A stretch of 64,000 nucleotides of DNA from an uncultured Dialister sp. (GTDB lineage: Bacteria > Bacillota > Negativicutes > Veillonellales > Dialisteraceae): assembly GCA_900545365.1 (NCBI GenBank), contig UQYL01000006.1, positions 1 through 64,000 of the forward strand. The letters are read 5' to 3'. Both the position numbers and the translations under genes were made by a program. The notes beneath the pieces are model-generated. The model saw only the letters and a program-made list of their open reading frames with translations. It had not been told where the DNA came from and ran no database searches. Positions 22,329 to 31,006 of this stretch are shown here, one piece after another. Positions within the stretch are counted from its first letter, which is position 1, and each line of letters starts with the position of its first letter.

Positions 22329-25157
22329 TTATTCGCCCATATTCGTGAGGACTCTCGCGCATCTCGCGCAGACGTGGGGATGAGCCGGGTCGGAACCGAC
22401 AGTGGGATCATGCTTCCAGCAGCGTTCGCATTTCTCCCGGGTGCTCGGCGCGACGGATACGGCCATTTTGCCGTCTTCGGAGCGCTGCGCGGTCTCCGGA
22501 GCTTTATCCGTTCCCTCCACAAGGGTGACGGTGCTGACGATGCAGAAATCGGCGAGGAAGGCTTCCATGCTGGCGAGGTCTTCGTAGTCGTCCCCGTCGG
22601 CGTAGACCGTGACGTCCGCGTCGAGGGAGTGGCCGATCTCTTTTGCCGTGCGGGCGTTTTCCAGCGCTTTGGTGATGACGCCGCGGAGAGCGAGGTGTTT
22701 CTCCCACTTCTTCTCCAGCGCTTCGTCGAGATATTCCTTCTTTTCTTCCGGCCAGTCGGCGAGATGGACGCTTTCTTCCATGCCGGCGGTCTTCGGCATG
22801 GCCTGCCAGACTTCTTCCGCCGTGAAGGAGATGACCGGCGCCATGATGCGCACCAGGGTCGTGAGGATCTCGTACATGGCGGTCTGCGCGCTCCGGCGGA
22901 GGCGGGAGTCGGTCTCTTCCGTGTAGAGGCGGTCTTTCAGCACGTCCAGATAGATGGAGGAGAGATCGACGGTGCAGAAATTATGCACCGCGTGGTACAT
23001 CACGTGGAACTGGTATTCGTCCATGGCCGCGGTGACTTCATTTCTCACCCGTTCGAGGCGGAGGAGCGCCCAGCGGTCGAATTCTTCCATCTGGTCATAG
23101 GGAACGGCGTCTTTCGCCGGGTCGAAATCGGAGAGGCTGCCCAGGAGGTAGCGGAAGGTATTTCTGATCTTGCGGTATACGTCGCTCATCCCTTTGATGA
23201 TCTTATTGCCGAGGCGGACGTCGCCCTGGTAGTCGACGCTGGAGATCCACAGGCGGAGCACGTCGGCGCCGAATTTGTCGATCACTTCCTGCGGAGCGAC
23301 GACGTTGCCCACGGATTTGGACATCTTGCGTCCTTCTTCATCCATGGTGAAGCCGTGGGTGAGGACGGACTTGTAGGGAGCGCAGCCGTTGACGGCGACG
23401 GAGGTGAGGAGGGAGCTGTGGAACCAGCCGCGGTGCTGGTCAGCGCCTTCCAGATACATTTCGCAGGGGTAGTCCATGCCTTCCCGCTGGCGGAGCACGC
23501 CGTTCCACGTGGAGCCGGAATCGAACCACACGTCCATGATGTCTGTCTCTCTGTGGAAATGGGTGCCGCCGCAGAAGGGACATTTGTAACCTTCCGGCAG
23601 AAGCTCTTCCGTGGTATGCGCCCACCACGCGTCGGTGCCTTCTTCGGCGACGATGGCCATGACGTGTTTCACGGTCTCGTCATTGATGATGTACTTGCCG
23701 CAGTCGTCGCAGTAGAAAGCGGGGATCGGCACGCCCCAGGAGCGCTGGCGGGAAATGCACCAATCCTGGCGGTCGCGGATCATATTGTACAGGCGGTCAT
23801 GTCCCCACGCCGGATAGAAGGTGGTGGCGTCCACGGCGGCGAGAGCCTGATCGCGGTAGGAATTGATGGAAGCGAACCACTGGTCGGTGGCGCGGTAGAT
23901 GATCGGTTCCTTGCAGCGCCAGCAGTGCGCGTACTGGTGGTGGAGGTTTTTCTTGCCCAGGAGCATGCCCGCGTGAGCGAGTTTCTTGATCTCTTCGATC
24001 TCCGCGTCCCATACGGAGAGTCCCGTGATGTCGGGATCGCAGGCTTCGTCCGTCATGCGGCCCTTGCCGTCTACCGGGCAGAGCGCGTCGAGATCGAGCT
24101 TGCCTTCGTTATTGTATTTCTGCACCACTTCAAAGTCGTCGATGCCGTGGCCCGGCGCGGTGTGGACGCAGCCCGTGCCCGCGTCGAGGGTGACGTGATT
24201 GCCTTCCAGCACATAGGAAGGACGGTCGATGAGGGGATGGCGGAAGGTGGCGAGCTCCCACTCCGCGCCGGTCATCTCGCGGCCGGCGGTCTCCCAGTGC
24301 TCTACCTTGCAGTCTTCGAGGGCCTTCGGAGCGAGCTCTTTATTCATGAGATAATATTCGTCCGCGTCGAGATCATGGATCCACACATAGGTGAATTTCG
24401 GATTCACGCAGATCGCCAGGTTCGCCGGAATGGTCCACGGGGTGGTGGTCCAGATGACGGCGAAGAGCTTCGACGCATCCACGCCGTCCGGGCCGAGGCC
24501 CTTCACGTCCATGGCGGGGAATTTCACGTAGATGGAAGGGGACTTGCGGTCCTTGTACTCGATCTCCGCCTCCGCGAGAGCGGTCTCGCAGTGCGGGCAC
24601 CAGTAGACGGCTTTCTTGCCTTTATAAATGTAGCCTTTGTCGGCCATCTTGCCGAAGACTTCCAGCTCCCGCGCTTCCAGCTTCGGGTCGTAGGTCACGT
24701 AGGGATGGTCCCAATCGCCGATGACGCCCAGGCGGATGAAGTCCGTCTTCTGGATCTCGATCCATTTCTTCGCGTAGGCGAGGCATTTCCGGCGCAGTTC
24801 GAGGGGCGTCATGTTCGCCCGGTCTTCGCCGGAATCCTTCAGCACGGCGTATTCGATGGGCAGGCCGTGCGTATCCCAGCCGGGGACGTAATTCGCCTCG
24901 CAGCCGCGCATGGCCTTGTACTTCACGATGATGTCCTTGATGGTCTTATTCATGGCGTGGCCGATGTGGATCTTGCCGTTCGCGTAAGGCGGGCCGTCGT
25001 GGAGCACGAATTTCGGCGCTCCGTCGCGCTTCGCCAGGCGCTTATGATAGAGATCCATGTCCTGCCAGAGCTTCACATAGCCCGGTTCTTTCTGCGGCAG
25101 GTTGCCGCGCATGGGGAAATCCGTCTGCGGCAGGTGCAGAGTCTTGCTGTAATCCAT
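22329..25157 (-). CDS. ileS: Isoleucyl-tRNA synthetase
   Basis: 942 residues. The class I signatures are HIGH at residues 64-67 (NGKIHIGHA) and KMSKS (EEGRKMSKSVGN near residue 600). The CP1 editing domain contains the threonine-rich VIWTTTPWTIPAN. The C-terminus carries the zinc-binding pair CERCWKHD and CARCARVL of bacterial-type IleS. It charges tRNA-Ile with isoleucine and edits valine. AGGAGG precedes the start, and a T-box leader with an AUC specifier lies directly upstream, so expression responds to uncharged tRNA-Ile. Confidence 0.97.
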   Translation of the reverse strand: MDYSKTLHLPQTDFPMRGNLPQKEPGYVKLWQDMDLYHKRLAKRDGAPKFVLHDGPPYANGKIHIGHAMNKTIKDIIVKYKAMRGCEANYVPGWDTHGLPIEYAVLKDSGEDRANMTPLELRRKCLAYAKKWIEIQKTDFIRLGVIGDWDHPYVTYDPKLEARELEVFGKMADKGYIYKGKKAVYWCPHCETALAEAEIEYKDRKSPSIYVKFPAMDVKGLGPDGVDASKLFAVIWTTTPWTIPANLAICVNPKFTYVWIHDLDADEYYLMNKELAPKALEDCKVEHWETAGREMTGAEWELATFRHPLIDRPSYVLEGNHVTLDAGTGCVHTAPGHGIDDFEVVQKYNNEGKLDLDALCPVDGKGRMTDEACDPDITGLSVWDAEIEEIKKLAHAGMLLGKKNLHHQYAHCWRCKEPIIYRATDQWFASINSYRDQALAAVDATTFYPAWGHDRLYNMIRDRQDWCISRQRSWGVPIPAFYCDDCGKYIINDETVKHVMAIVAEEGTDAWWAHTTEELLPEGYKCPFCGGTHFHRETDIMDVWFDSGSTWNGVLRQREGMDYPCEMYLEGADQHRGWFHSSLLTSVAVNGCAPYKSVLTHGFTMDEEGRKMSKSVGNVVAPQEVIDKFGADVLRLWISSVDYQGDVRLGNKIIKGMSDVYRKIRNTFRYLLGSLSDFDPAKDAVPYDQMEEFDRWALLRLERVRNEVTAAMDEYQFHVMYHAVHNFCTVDLSSIYLDVLKDRLYTEETDSRLRRSAQTAMYEILTTLVRIMAPVISFTAEEVWQAMPKTAGMEESVHLADWPEEKKEYLDEALEKKWEKHLALRGVITKALENARTAKEIGHSLDADVTVYADGDDYEDLASMEAFLADFCIVSTVTLVEGTDKAPETAQRSEDGKMAVSVAPSTREKCERCWKHDPTVGSDPAHPHVCARCARVLTNMGE

Positions 25158-25168
25158 TTCTTCCTCCT

Positions 25169-25395
25169 GAAAATAAAAAAGCCCGCCCCGGCAAGGGGCG
25201 GGAAGTATTCCCGTGGTACCACCCTCATGACCTTTTCAGCCACTCGGTACAGATAACGGTGTCCCGGCGGGGCTTTTCTTCCCCGCAGCTCAGAAGTGAT
25301 CCGCCTGCATCTGTGCTGCCCCTTTCCACCGGCCGGGGCTCTCTCTGAACACGTCCGATACAGACCGTCTTCGTCAATGCTTCATATATGATGTA
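25169..25395 (-). promoter_or_regulatory. T-box leader (tRNA-Ile responsive) of ileS
   Basis: The minus strand carries the T-box core AGGGTGGTACCACGG (25227-25212) preceding a terminator stem (CCCGCCCC / GGGGCGGG, then TTTTTT at 25180-25174). Upstream are the Stem I features, with a specifier ATC at 25300-25298 in GCGGATCACTTCTG, which matches isoleucine. When uncharged tRNA-Ile binds, its acceptor end pairs with the UGGU bulge and the terminator does not form. A promoter is suggested by TTGACG (25427-25422) and TAATAT (25403-25398), spacer 18. Confidence 0.9.
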
Positions 25396-25456
25396 ATATT
25401 ACCCTCTCTCCCCCCTGCCCGTCAAGGGGCATGCGCTCCCGCCGCGGCGGCGGAAA

Positions 25457-25497
25457 TAAAAAAGACCTCCCTTCCTTTTCAGAAAGGGAGATCTTCC
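25457..25497 (-). terminator. Intrinsic terminator after metQ
   Basis: AGATCTCCCTTTC and GGAAGGGAGGTCT arms on the minus strand followed by TTTTTTATTT. Confidence 0.85.
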
Positions 25498-25501
25498 CGC
25501 A

Positions 25502-26332
25502 TCAGAATGCCGGCACCAGGTTGCCGTCGCAGGTATCAATGATGTATTTCTTCACCGATTCGCTCTGGAAAGCCTTCACGAATTTCTGGTACGTCGGATT
25601 GTCCTTATCCTCCGCCCGGGCGGCGATAATGTTCACGTAGGGGCTGGTATTATCTTCCGTGGCGATGACCGCGTCCTTCGAAAGGCCCGCGTCGCTGGCG
25701 AAGCCCGCATTTACCACAGACACGTCCGTGTCATCGAGAGACCGCGGGAGCTGCGGCGCTTCCAGCTCGATGATATTGAGATTCTTCGGATTCTCCACGA
25801 TATCCTGCGGCACCGCTTTTGTCACATCCACGCCGTCTTTCAGCTTGATGAGGCCCTGCTTTTCCAGAAGCAGCAGGCCCCGCGCGCCGTTGGACGGATC
25901 ATTCGGGATGGCGATGGTCGCGCCTTCGGGGATCTCGGCGACACTCTTCACTTTATACGAATAGAGGCGGAGCGGCGCGAGGTATGTATTGCCGATGCTG
26001 ATGAGGTTTGTGCCGTTCTTTTCATTGAAAGCGTCCAGGAAAGGCTTGTGCTGGATCATATTCAGATCGATGTCTCCGTTGGCGAGGGCCAGGTCCGGCG
26101 TGACATAGTCGGAGAAGGGCTGGACTTTGACTTTGAGTCCCTCTTTTTCCATTTCCTTGGCGGCAAATTCCATGATGCGCTCCGTGTAGCCCGGATTGAT
26201 GCCGATGGTGATCTCCTTATTTTCGGAAGCAGCGGCTTTTTCGCTCTTCGCCGTATCTCCGCCGCACCCGGCTGCCAGTCCCGCGATGGCCGCGGCGGCC
26301 GCGGCGGCGATGATGATCTTTTTCAGTTTCAT
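25502..26332 (-). CDS. metQ: MetQ/NlpA-family methionine-binding lipoprotein
   Basis: 276 residues. A signal sequence ends in the lipobox LAAGC (Cys about residue 23), so the protein is lipid-anchored. The mature part has the NlpA-family signatures DYVTPDLALANGDIDLNMIQHKPF (interrupted only at family positions), IAIPNDPSNGARGLLLL and VVNAGFASDAG. It captures methionine for an ABC importer. The ATPase (MetN) and permease (MetI) genes are not adjacent and must be elsewhere. The SAM-I riboswitch upstream supports a methionine role and turns the gene off when S-adenosylmethionine is plentiful. Confidence 0.92.
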   Translation of the reverse strand: MKLKKIIIAAAAAAAIAGLAAGCGGDTAKSEKAAASENKEITIGINPGYTERIMEFAAKEMEKEGLKVKVQPFSDYVTPDLALANGDIDLNMIQHKPFLDAFNEKNGTNLISIGNTYLAPLRLYSYKVKSVAEIPEGATIAIPNDPSNGARGLLLLEKQGLIKLKDGVDVTKAVPQDIVENPKNLNIIELEAPQLPRSLDDTDVSVVNAGFASDAGLSKDAVIATEDNTSPYVNIIAARAEDKDNPTYQKFVKAFQSESVKKYIIDTCDGNLVPAF

Positions 26333-26391
26333 TGTAATGACCTCCTTCTGTTCCCTTCATCAAGACTCGGTCTCCTTGACGGGCGGACAGG

Positions 26392-26525
26392 AATAAAAAA
26401 ATCCTGCCCGAAAGACAGGAAATCATGTTCTTGACTCATCTTTCGAGTTACCCTCGCTGGATTTGGCACCTTACATGAGGTTGCCGCGTCTTCACCGGGC
26501 CAGTCCCTCCGACGCTCTTGATGAA
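26392..26525 (-). promoter_or_regulatory. SAM-I riboswitch with terminator, controlling metQ
   Basis: The minus strand shows the S-box core: ATCAAGAG, GGAGGGACTGGCCCGGTGAA, CGGCAACC, GGTGCCAAATCC and GATGAG at 26522-26435. It is followed by an expression-platform terminator (TCCTGTC / GGCAGGA, then seven T, 26420-26394). SAM binding favours the terminator, so metQ is transcribed when methionine is scarce. Confidence 0.95.
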
Positions 26526-26553
26526 TGGTGAAACTATGAAATTGATGTAAGTT

Positions 26554-26582
26554 ATCATATCATGCGAAAAACAGGACGTCAA
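26554..26582 (-). promoter_or_regulatory. Promoter of metQ leader, embedded in the upstream gene's terminator
   Basis: TTGACG (26582-26577) and TATGAT (26559-26554) with a 17-base spacer on the minus strand. The -35 lies inside the distal arm of the MFS-gene terminator. Confidence 0.7.
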
Positions 26583-26600
26583 TAGTGATGCGTCCTGTTT
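26564..26600 (-). terminator. Intrinsic terminator after the MFS gene
   Basis: AACAGGACG and CGTCCTGTT arms on the minus strand followed by TTTTTCGC, overlapping the metQ promoter. Confidence 0.75.
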
Positions 26601-26629
26601 TGAATATTTTTTATTTTCTCCGCATATTT

Positions 26630-27850
26630 TTACTTCTTCTCCTTGATGAGCGTCAGATCCGCCGCGATGAGGTGCCGGCGGCTCCGGATCATTCCGGCGG
26701 CGATGAAGAAGCACACCGCGGTCATCCAGAATACGGAAGCGTAGCCGAAGTGCATCGCCACCGCGCCGGAAGCGACGGGGCCGGCCACATTGCCCATGAT
26801 GGAGAAGCTCGCCGCGAATCCCACCACCATATTCCGGTCTTCCTGGCTCACCGCGGAAGCGAGGATCGTATTCGCGATGGGCATGATGAATCCCAGCGAC
26901 AGGCCGGTCAGGCCGCGCATGACACCCAGGGTGAATACGGTGGGCATGAGGTACTGGAGGATGAAATTCAAGCCCGTCACGACGGCGGCGGTGACGAGGA
27001 TGCGGGGCATGTCGAAATGCGCCGTGAACCGGGACACGGAGAGCGACGCCACGATGCTCGTCGCGCCGGCGGCGAAAATGATGATGCCCACGATGGTCGC
27101 CACGATCTGCGCGTCTCCGCCCATCATGCGCTGCACGTAGAGCGGCAGGATCGGGCCGATGCCGGTCATGCCGAAATTGCACAGAAACTGGAGCAGGATC
27201 ATGAGCCGGACGACGGGATTCTTTGAAAAGCGCCGGAGCTGCCGGGCGAAAGGTTCTCTTTTCTTCGCCAGATTTTCCGCGGTGTGATGCGGCAGGCACA
27301 GGAGCACCGCGGCGAGGCAGAGCAGCGTGAGCGCGCTGAATACGATAAAAGGCACGCGGTAGCCAAAAGCGTCGGCGATCATACCCCCGGCAAGGGGGCC
27401 GAACATGATGCCCGACACCATGGACGCCTGAAAAACGCCCATCGCCCAGGGGAGCTTCTCTTTCGGCGTGATATTCATCATGAACGCCATGCCCACGACG
27501 ACGAAGCCCCCTGTCGCGCCCTGAAGGATGCGGAGCAGGAGAAACTGCATGGGTGTTTCCACAAACGTATTGGCAAAGACGATCAGCGTCAGCAGGAAGA
27601 GGATCAGCGAGAGCGCCCGTTTCTCCCCGTGCCTGTCTGCCTGCAGCGTCCAGAACGGCGTGGCGAACGCCACGAGGAAAGGCGTCGCCCCGGAAATGAG
27701 ACCCGCCCAGAAAGCAGCCTCGCCGGGATCGGTCACGCCCAGCTCCGCCGTGAGAAAGAGCGGAATAAAAGACACCACGCCGATGATGGTGATGCCTGTT
27801 CCCACCTGGATGGCCCCCATGATATAGACTAGTTTTTTCCAATGTTCCAT
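26630..27850 (-). CDS. Major facilitator superfamily transporter (multidrug-efflux type)
   Basis: 406 residues and twelve membrane spans. It shows the loop 2-3 motif (TLQADRHGEKRAL), LLRILQGATGGF in span 4 and GPLAGGMIADAFGYRVPF at the span 5 / loop 5-6 boundary. The antiporter-type motif C in span 5 (ASMVSGIMFGPLAGG) points to proton-coupled drug efflux, as in the Bmr/MdtG group; the substrate is not known. AGGTGA lies five bases before the start. It is a single gene upstream of the SAM riboswitch and is not controlled by it. Confidence 0.85.
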   Translation of the reverse strand: MEHWKKLVYIMGAIQVGTGITIIGVVSFIPLFLTAELGVTDPGEAAFWAGLISGATPFLVAFATPFWTLQADRHGEKRALSLILFLLTLIVFANTFVETPMQFLLLRILQGATGGFVVVGMAFMMNITPKEKLPWAMGVFQASMVSGIMFGPLAGGMIADAFGYRVPFIVFSALTLLCLAAVLLCLPHHTAENLAKKREPFARQLRRFSKNPVVRLMILLQFLCNFGMTGIGPILPLYVQRMMGGDAQIVATIVGIIIFAAGATSIVASLSVSRFTAHFDMPRILVTAAVVTGLNFILQYLMPTVFTLGVMRGLTGLSLGFIMPIANTILASAVSQEDRNMVVGFAASFSIMGNVAGPVASGAVAMHFGYASVFWMTAVCFFIAAGMIRSRRHLIAADLTLIKEKK

Positions 27851-28032
27851 ACGATCACCTGCCGCGGCAAATGAAAAATTATCAATCTATAAAAAATAAA
27901 AATCTTCTCTTTTTATCTATTTTACAAAAGAGCCCGGGGAAAAGGAAGATGCCCCCCGAAAGGGGGCTCTCTACCCAAAAATGCCGTTTCGGGCTATACT
28001 AAAGAGATAATAAAAGGAAAGGAGGACGAGGT

Positions 28033-29178
28033 ATGAATCTGTCCATACAGGATGTGCTCATTCTGGATTTTTTCAATGGAAAACCCGTGCACGCGCTCAT
28101 CCCCGAATACCAGAGAGATCTCTACGGCGCCGACGCGAACGCCCGCATCCACGACCTCTGCGAAGGCGGATGGATGCGCGAGAGCCAGCCCCATGAGACA
28201 GTGAATCTCCTTTCCGAAGACGTCCTCGTCCGCCTCCTGACTGAAAAAGGACTCTCCCCGGCCGGCGCGAAAGCCGATCTGGTGCGCCGCGTCATCCGGG
28301 ACATCCCGGAAGCGGAATACGCCCGGATCGTGCCGAAAGTCTATGTAGCCACCGCCGAAGGGCAGAGGGAGATCTCCCGCAATATGGCCTATGTCCTGAA
28401 CGGCCGCTTCAATTACGGTCTTTCCCGTATCGACATCCACCGGGCGCGGAAGCTCATCGAAGCCCGCGGCATCCCGCCCACGGCGGGAACGGTCCTTGCC
28501 CGGGCCTTTGAAGAAAAGATCGCCGACCTGGCCTCCTCCGGCAGCTGGGCGAAACTGCGGAACCTCTATTTCCGCCAGTCCAATTTCTACCTCCGCGCGG
28601 AAGATGACCAAAAGGCGCTCACCTCCCTTTTCCTTGTCTTTTTTCTGGACATGTCCGGCGCGGAGAACGGCCACTCCGTCGTGCCTTATGAAAAACTCTT
28701 CCCCACGCAGAAAGGGATCATCGTCCTCATGGAACAGCTCCGGCAGAAGCTCGGCATGACCGACAGCGAAGTGCGCTCCGCCTTCCTCACCGCCTGCGCC
28801 CGCGAGGCCCTGCCGATCCCCTATTCTTACTTCTCTCCCCGCGTCATGAGCGACATCCTCATCGAGCGCCTCGCCGGAGAAGACTTCGATCGGAACAAAT
28901 ATCTCCCCCGCAGAAATCCTTCGGCCATGATCCGCCGTGGCCGCTTCTCCGGCGACGCTCTTCTGCCTTCTCCAGGCGCGGCGTCTCCGAAAATGCCTGC
29001 CATTCCCGTACCGGAATACACGCCGCCGGAAGCCTTCGTCCCGAGTGAAGCAAAAAAGAAAGCGCCTATGCCGCGCCGCCCCTCCCGTCCCCGTCCGCCG
29101 GAGAGAGAAGAAGTCCGGAAAAAGGGCTGGTTCAGCGCCATCCGCAGCGCCTTCTCCGGGCACACCGACGAAGACTGA
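28033..29178 (+). CDS. SAP-domain-containing protein of unknown function
   Basis: 381 residues with AAAGGAGGACGAGG before the start. Residues 60-93 (LLSEDVLVRLLTEKGL, then KADLVRRVIRDIP) fit the SAP motif, a small helix-turn-helix-like fold found in nucleic-acid-binding proteins. The middle, residues 130-280, is helical and unrecognised. The tail from residue 300 is rich in proline, arginine and lysine and likely disordered. There is no signal peptide or membrane span. It stands alone between the MFS gene and a tRNA gene; a GC-rich hairpin (GCCCCCC-GAAA-GGGGGC) at 27951-27966 lies in its upstream region. Confidence 0.72.
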   Translation: MNLSIQDVLILDFFNGKPVHALIPEYQRDLYGADANARIHDLCEGGWMRESQPHETVNLLSEDVLVRLLTEKGLSPAGAKADLVRRVIRDIPEAEYARIVPKVYVATAEGQREISRNMAYVLNGRFNYGLSRIDIHRARKLIEARGIPPTAGTVLARAFEEKIADLASSGSWAKLRNLYFRQSNFYLRAEDDQKALTSLFLVFFLDMSGAENGHSVVPYEKLFPTQKGIIVLMEQLRQKLGMTDSEVRSAFLTACAREALPIPYSYFSPRVMSDILIERLAGEDFDRNKYLPRRNPSAMIRRGRFSGDALLPSPGAASPKMPAIPVPEYTPPEAFVPSEAKKKAPMPRRPSRPRPPEREEVRKKGWFSAIRSAFSGHTDED

Positions 29179-29240
29179 CCGCAGACGCTCCCCGAAGCAC
29201 GGGAAATGTGATATACTGATACGGGTAAAAGCCCGTCCAT

Positions 29241-29317
29241 GCGTCCATAGCTCAGCTGGATAGAGCAGCGGTTTCCTAAACCGTGTGTCGTGTGTTCGAA
29301 TCACATTGGGCGCACCA
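29241..29317 (+). tRNA. tRNA-Arg (anticodon CCU)
   Basis: A 77-base cloverleaf. The acceptor GCGTCCA pairs with TGGGCGC, the D arm is GCTC...GAGC, and the anticodon arm GCGGT-TTCCTAA-ACCGT gives anticodon CCT, reading AGG. The T arm is GTGTG-TTCGAAT-CACAT. CCA is encoded. A TATACT at 29212-29217 is the likely -10. Confidence 0.96.
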
Positions 29318-29320
29318 CAA

Positions 29321-29347
29321 GGCCTGAGATCATTCTCAGGCTTTTTT
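29321..29347 (+). terminator. Intrinsic terminator after tRNA-Arg
   Basis: GCCTGAGA and TCTCAGGC arms around TCAT, then six T. Confidence 0.9.
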
Positions 29348-29447
29348 CGTGCCCGAAAACAGACGGGAACGCACCGTGCGCGAATATGGCGCGTCTCCCT
29401 GTGCGGGTCCGCAGCGCCTGCATCCCGCTCCCATGAGCGGGCATAAA

Positions 29448-29482
29448 AAAAAACTCCCCTTCCATAAAAGGAAAGGAAATTT
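29448..29482 (-). terminator. Intrinsic terminator after the LMW-PTP gene
   Basis: TTTCCTTTCC and GGAAGGGGA arms on the minus strand, then nine T. Confidence 0.7.
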
Positions 29483-29483
29483 T

Positions 29484-29936
29484 TTATTTTCCGCACGCGT
29501 CAAGGAGCGCGGCGCACGCCCGGGAGAGATCGCGCCAGGTGAGCTCAAAATCCCCGGTGTACCAGGGATCGGCCACTTCCCGTTTCTCTCCGGCGTATTC
29601 CATCATGAGGCGGATCTTGCCGTTCCTGTCTTCGCCGAGAAGGCGGCGGAGGTGGCGCAGATTTTCCCCGTCCATGGCAATGATCCGGTCGAATCTTTCA
29701 TAGTCCGCAAGCGTCACGAGGCGGGCCGCCCGCGGCGTGAAGGGAACGCCTTTCTCCGCGAGCTTCCTCTTCGCCGCGGGATACATGTCATGGCCGATCT
29801 CTTCCCGCGTGGCCGCGGCGGATTCGATATGGAACTCCGCCTCCCTCCCCGCACGGCGGACGAGGTCTTTCATGATAAATTCCGCCATGGGCGAGCGGCA
29901 GATATTGCCGTGGCAGACGAAGAGTATATTTGTCAT
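29484..29936 (-). CDS. Low-molecular-weight protein-tyrosine phosphatase
   Basis: 150 residues from ATG 29936 with AAGGAGGATGAA upstream. The phosphate loop CHGNICRS (C8 nucleophile, R14) and the general-acid aspartate D123 in DPWYTGDF define the family. It dephosphorylates tyrosines, in bacteria often those of tyrosine kinases governing capsule synthesis; no such kinase is next to it here. It follows the arginase-like remnant by 25 bases in the same direction. Confidence 0.92.
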   Translation of the reverse strand: MTNILFVCHGNICRSPMAEFIMKDLVRRAGREAEFHIESAAATREEIGHDMYPAAKRKLAEKGVPFTPRAARLVTLADYERFDRIIAMDGENLRHLRRLLGEDRNGKIRLMMEYAGEKREVADPWYTGDFELTWRDLSRACAALLDACGK

Positions 29937-29961
29937 TTCATCCTCCTTCAAAAGTGCGGTC

Positions 29962-30366
29962 TCATTCCGTGAAAAGGCTGATCTCCGACAGCGCGCCGCG
30001 CAGGCGGTATTCATCGAAGGGCAGGTATTCCGCTATGGTAAAGGCGGCGGCGTTCCCGTGCTGCCGCACGCACCGGAAAATGCCCGCCAGCTGTTCCGCC
30101 GTCATTTTCCCTCCGCCCGAGCCGTCTCCGGACAGCGCCGGATCGGCAAAGTACGTGGAATGGAAGAACCGCTCGTCCAGCACATCCACGTCAAAATGGA
30201 CGAAGAGCCGGTCATACCGGGCGGCAAAAGCGGCGATCTCGCTTAGAGGGATGAAATTTTCCGTCTGCACCGTGTAGGCGGCGCCCATATCGTCAAGGAA
30301 TTCTTTCTGACAGCCGTGCAGTTTCCCGCTCACGTGATCCGGGTACCGCAGCCGAATGGTCTTCAT
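29962..30366 (-). pseudogene. C-terminal fragment of an arginase/agmatinase-family protein
   Basis: 134 residues. The metal-binding HFDVDVLDE motif (residues 57-65) and GGKMTAEQLAGIFRC match the C-terminal half of the arginase-agmatinase-formiminoglutamase family. The N-terminal half with the first metal-binding GGDH/DAHxD motifs is missing, while intact enzymes have 280-320 residues. Only a weak AGAGAA precedes the ATG at 30366. Without the first ligands the dimanganese site cannot form, so this is most likely a decayed gene. It might still be transcribed with the LMW-PTP gene. Confidence 0.65.
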
Positions 30367-30400
30367 GCTATTCTCTTTCTGTTTTTTATTCCGGACACCG

Positions 30401-30437
30401 AAAAGAACGGCCGCCTCCGAAGGTCTCCGTTCTTTCC
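30401..30437 (-). terminator. Intrinsic terminator
   Basis: AAAGAACGG and CCGTTCTTT arms on the minus strand, downstream of the small Cys-rich protein gene. Confidence 0.7.
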
Positions 30438-30450
30438 CGTCCGCGTCGGG

Positions 30451-30819
30451 TCACGCTTTTCCCAACAGTTCGTCTTTTCTGTCGAGAATGGCTTCCGCCG
30501 CCGCGCAGGCCCGGCAGTCACAGTACGGTACGCCTTTGGCTTTCAGTTCATAGCCGTGGGCGGCGATGACCGCGGCGGTCTCTTTCCCGAAGACGGCCTG
30601 GCCCGCTTCCGATTCGGCAAACGCAATGAGCCCGTCCACGGGCATGATGTCCGCTTCCAGTTCCGCGATGTACGCGGCAAGGGCGTCCTTTTCTTTTTCC
30701 GTGCCGAGCGCGGCGAGCCACGCTTCCGCGGCGGTGCGGAGCTCCCGGCAGCACGACGGCGCGGTGCGGAGCTCTTCCGTTTTTTCCTTCACATAATCGA
30801 GCAGTTCTTTGTCCATCAT
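30451..30819 (-). CDS. Small conserved protein with C-terminal Cys motif
   Basis: 122 residues starting at 30819 or one codon later, with AAAGGAGG upstream. It is mostly helical (KELLDYVKEKTEEL, AAEAWLAALG, DIMPVDGLIAFAESEAG). It has CC near residue 23 and CDCRAC near residue 99, which could bind a metal. Proteins with this pattern are widespread in anaerobic Firmicutes, and as far as I recall are sometimes labelled molecular chaperone Hsp90, a name I consider unsupported: there is no GHKL ATPase domain. It is divergent from an HxlR-type regulator, which may control it. Confidence 0.72.
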   Translation of the reverse strand: MMDKELLDYVKEKTEELRTAPSCCRELRTAAEAWLAALGTEKEKDALAAYIAELEADIMPVDGLIAFAESEAGQAVFGKETAAVIAAHGYELKAKGVPYCDCRACAAAEAILDRKDELLGKA

Positions 30820-31006
30820 AATTCCTCCTTTTCTTTATTATACATGGATCTTCCGCCGGCCGCAGACGGCAGGCTTCGCGGGAAACACGGCAAAAATATG
30901 TTTCTTGCTCATTTTCCTTCCTGGTCTTAGAATACAGATATACATCCACTTTGTGAAGAAGGTACCATTTTGTAATGAAGTTTCTTTTGGAAACCATGGA
31001 GGAAAT
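30820..31006. promoter_or_regulatory. Divergent regulatory region between the Cys-rich protein and HxlR genes
   Basis: A plausible minus-strand promoter is TTCACA and TATTCT with a 17-base spacer, located around 30928-30956. Two similar elements, CACTTTGTGAAG (30948-30959) and CATTTTGTAATGAAG (30966-30980), could be binding sites for the HxlR protein. Confidence 0.4.

Noticed and set aside
22374..25256. A 960-codon open frame on the plus strand antisense to ileS
   Set aside because: It mirrors the ileS codon pattern, has no family similarity or ribosome binding site, and runs over the T-box leader. High GC leaves antisense frames open.
30451..30819. Naming the small Cys-rich protein as Hsp90
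   Set aside because: The protein has no ATPase domain or Hsp90 motif; such labels in databases appear to be carried over by error.
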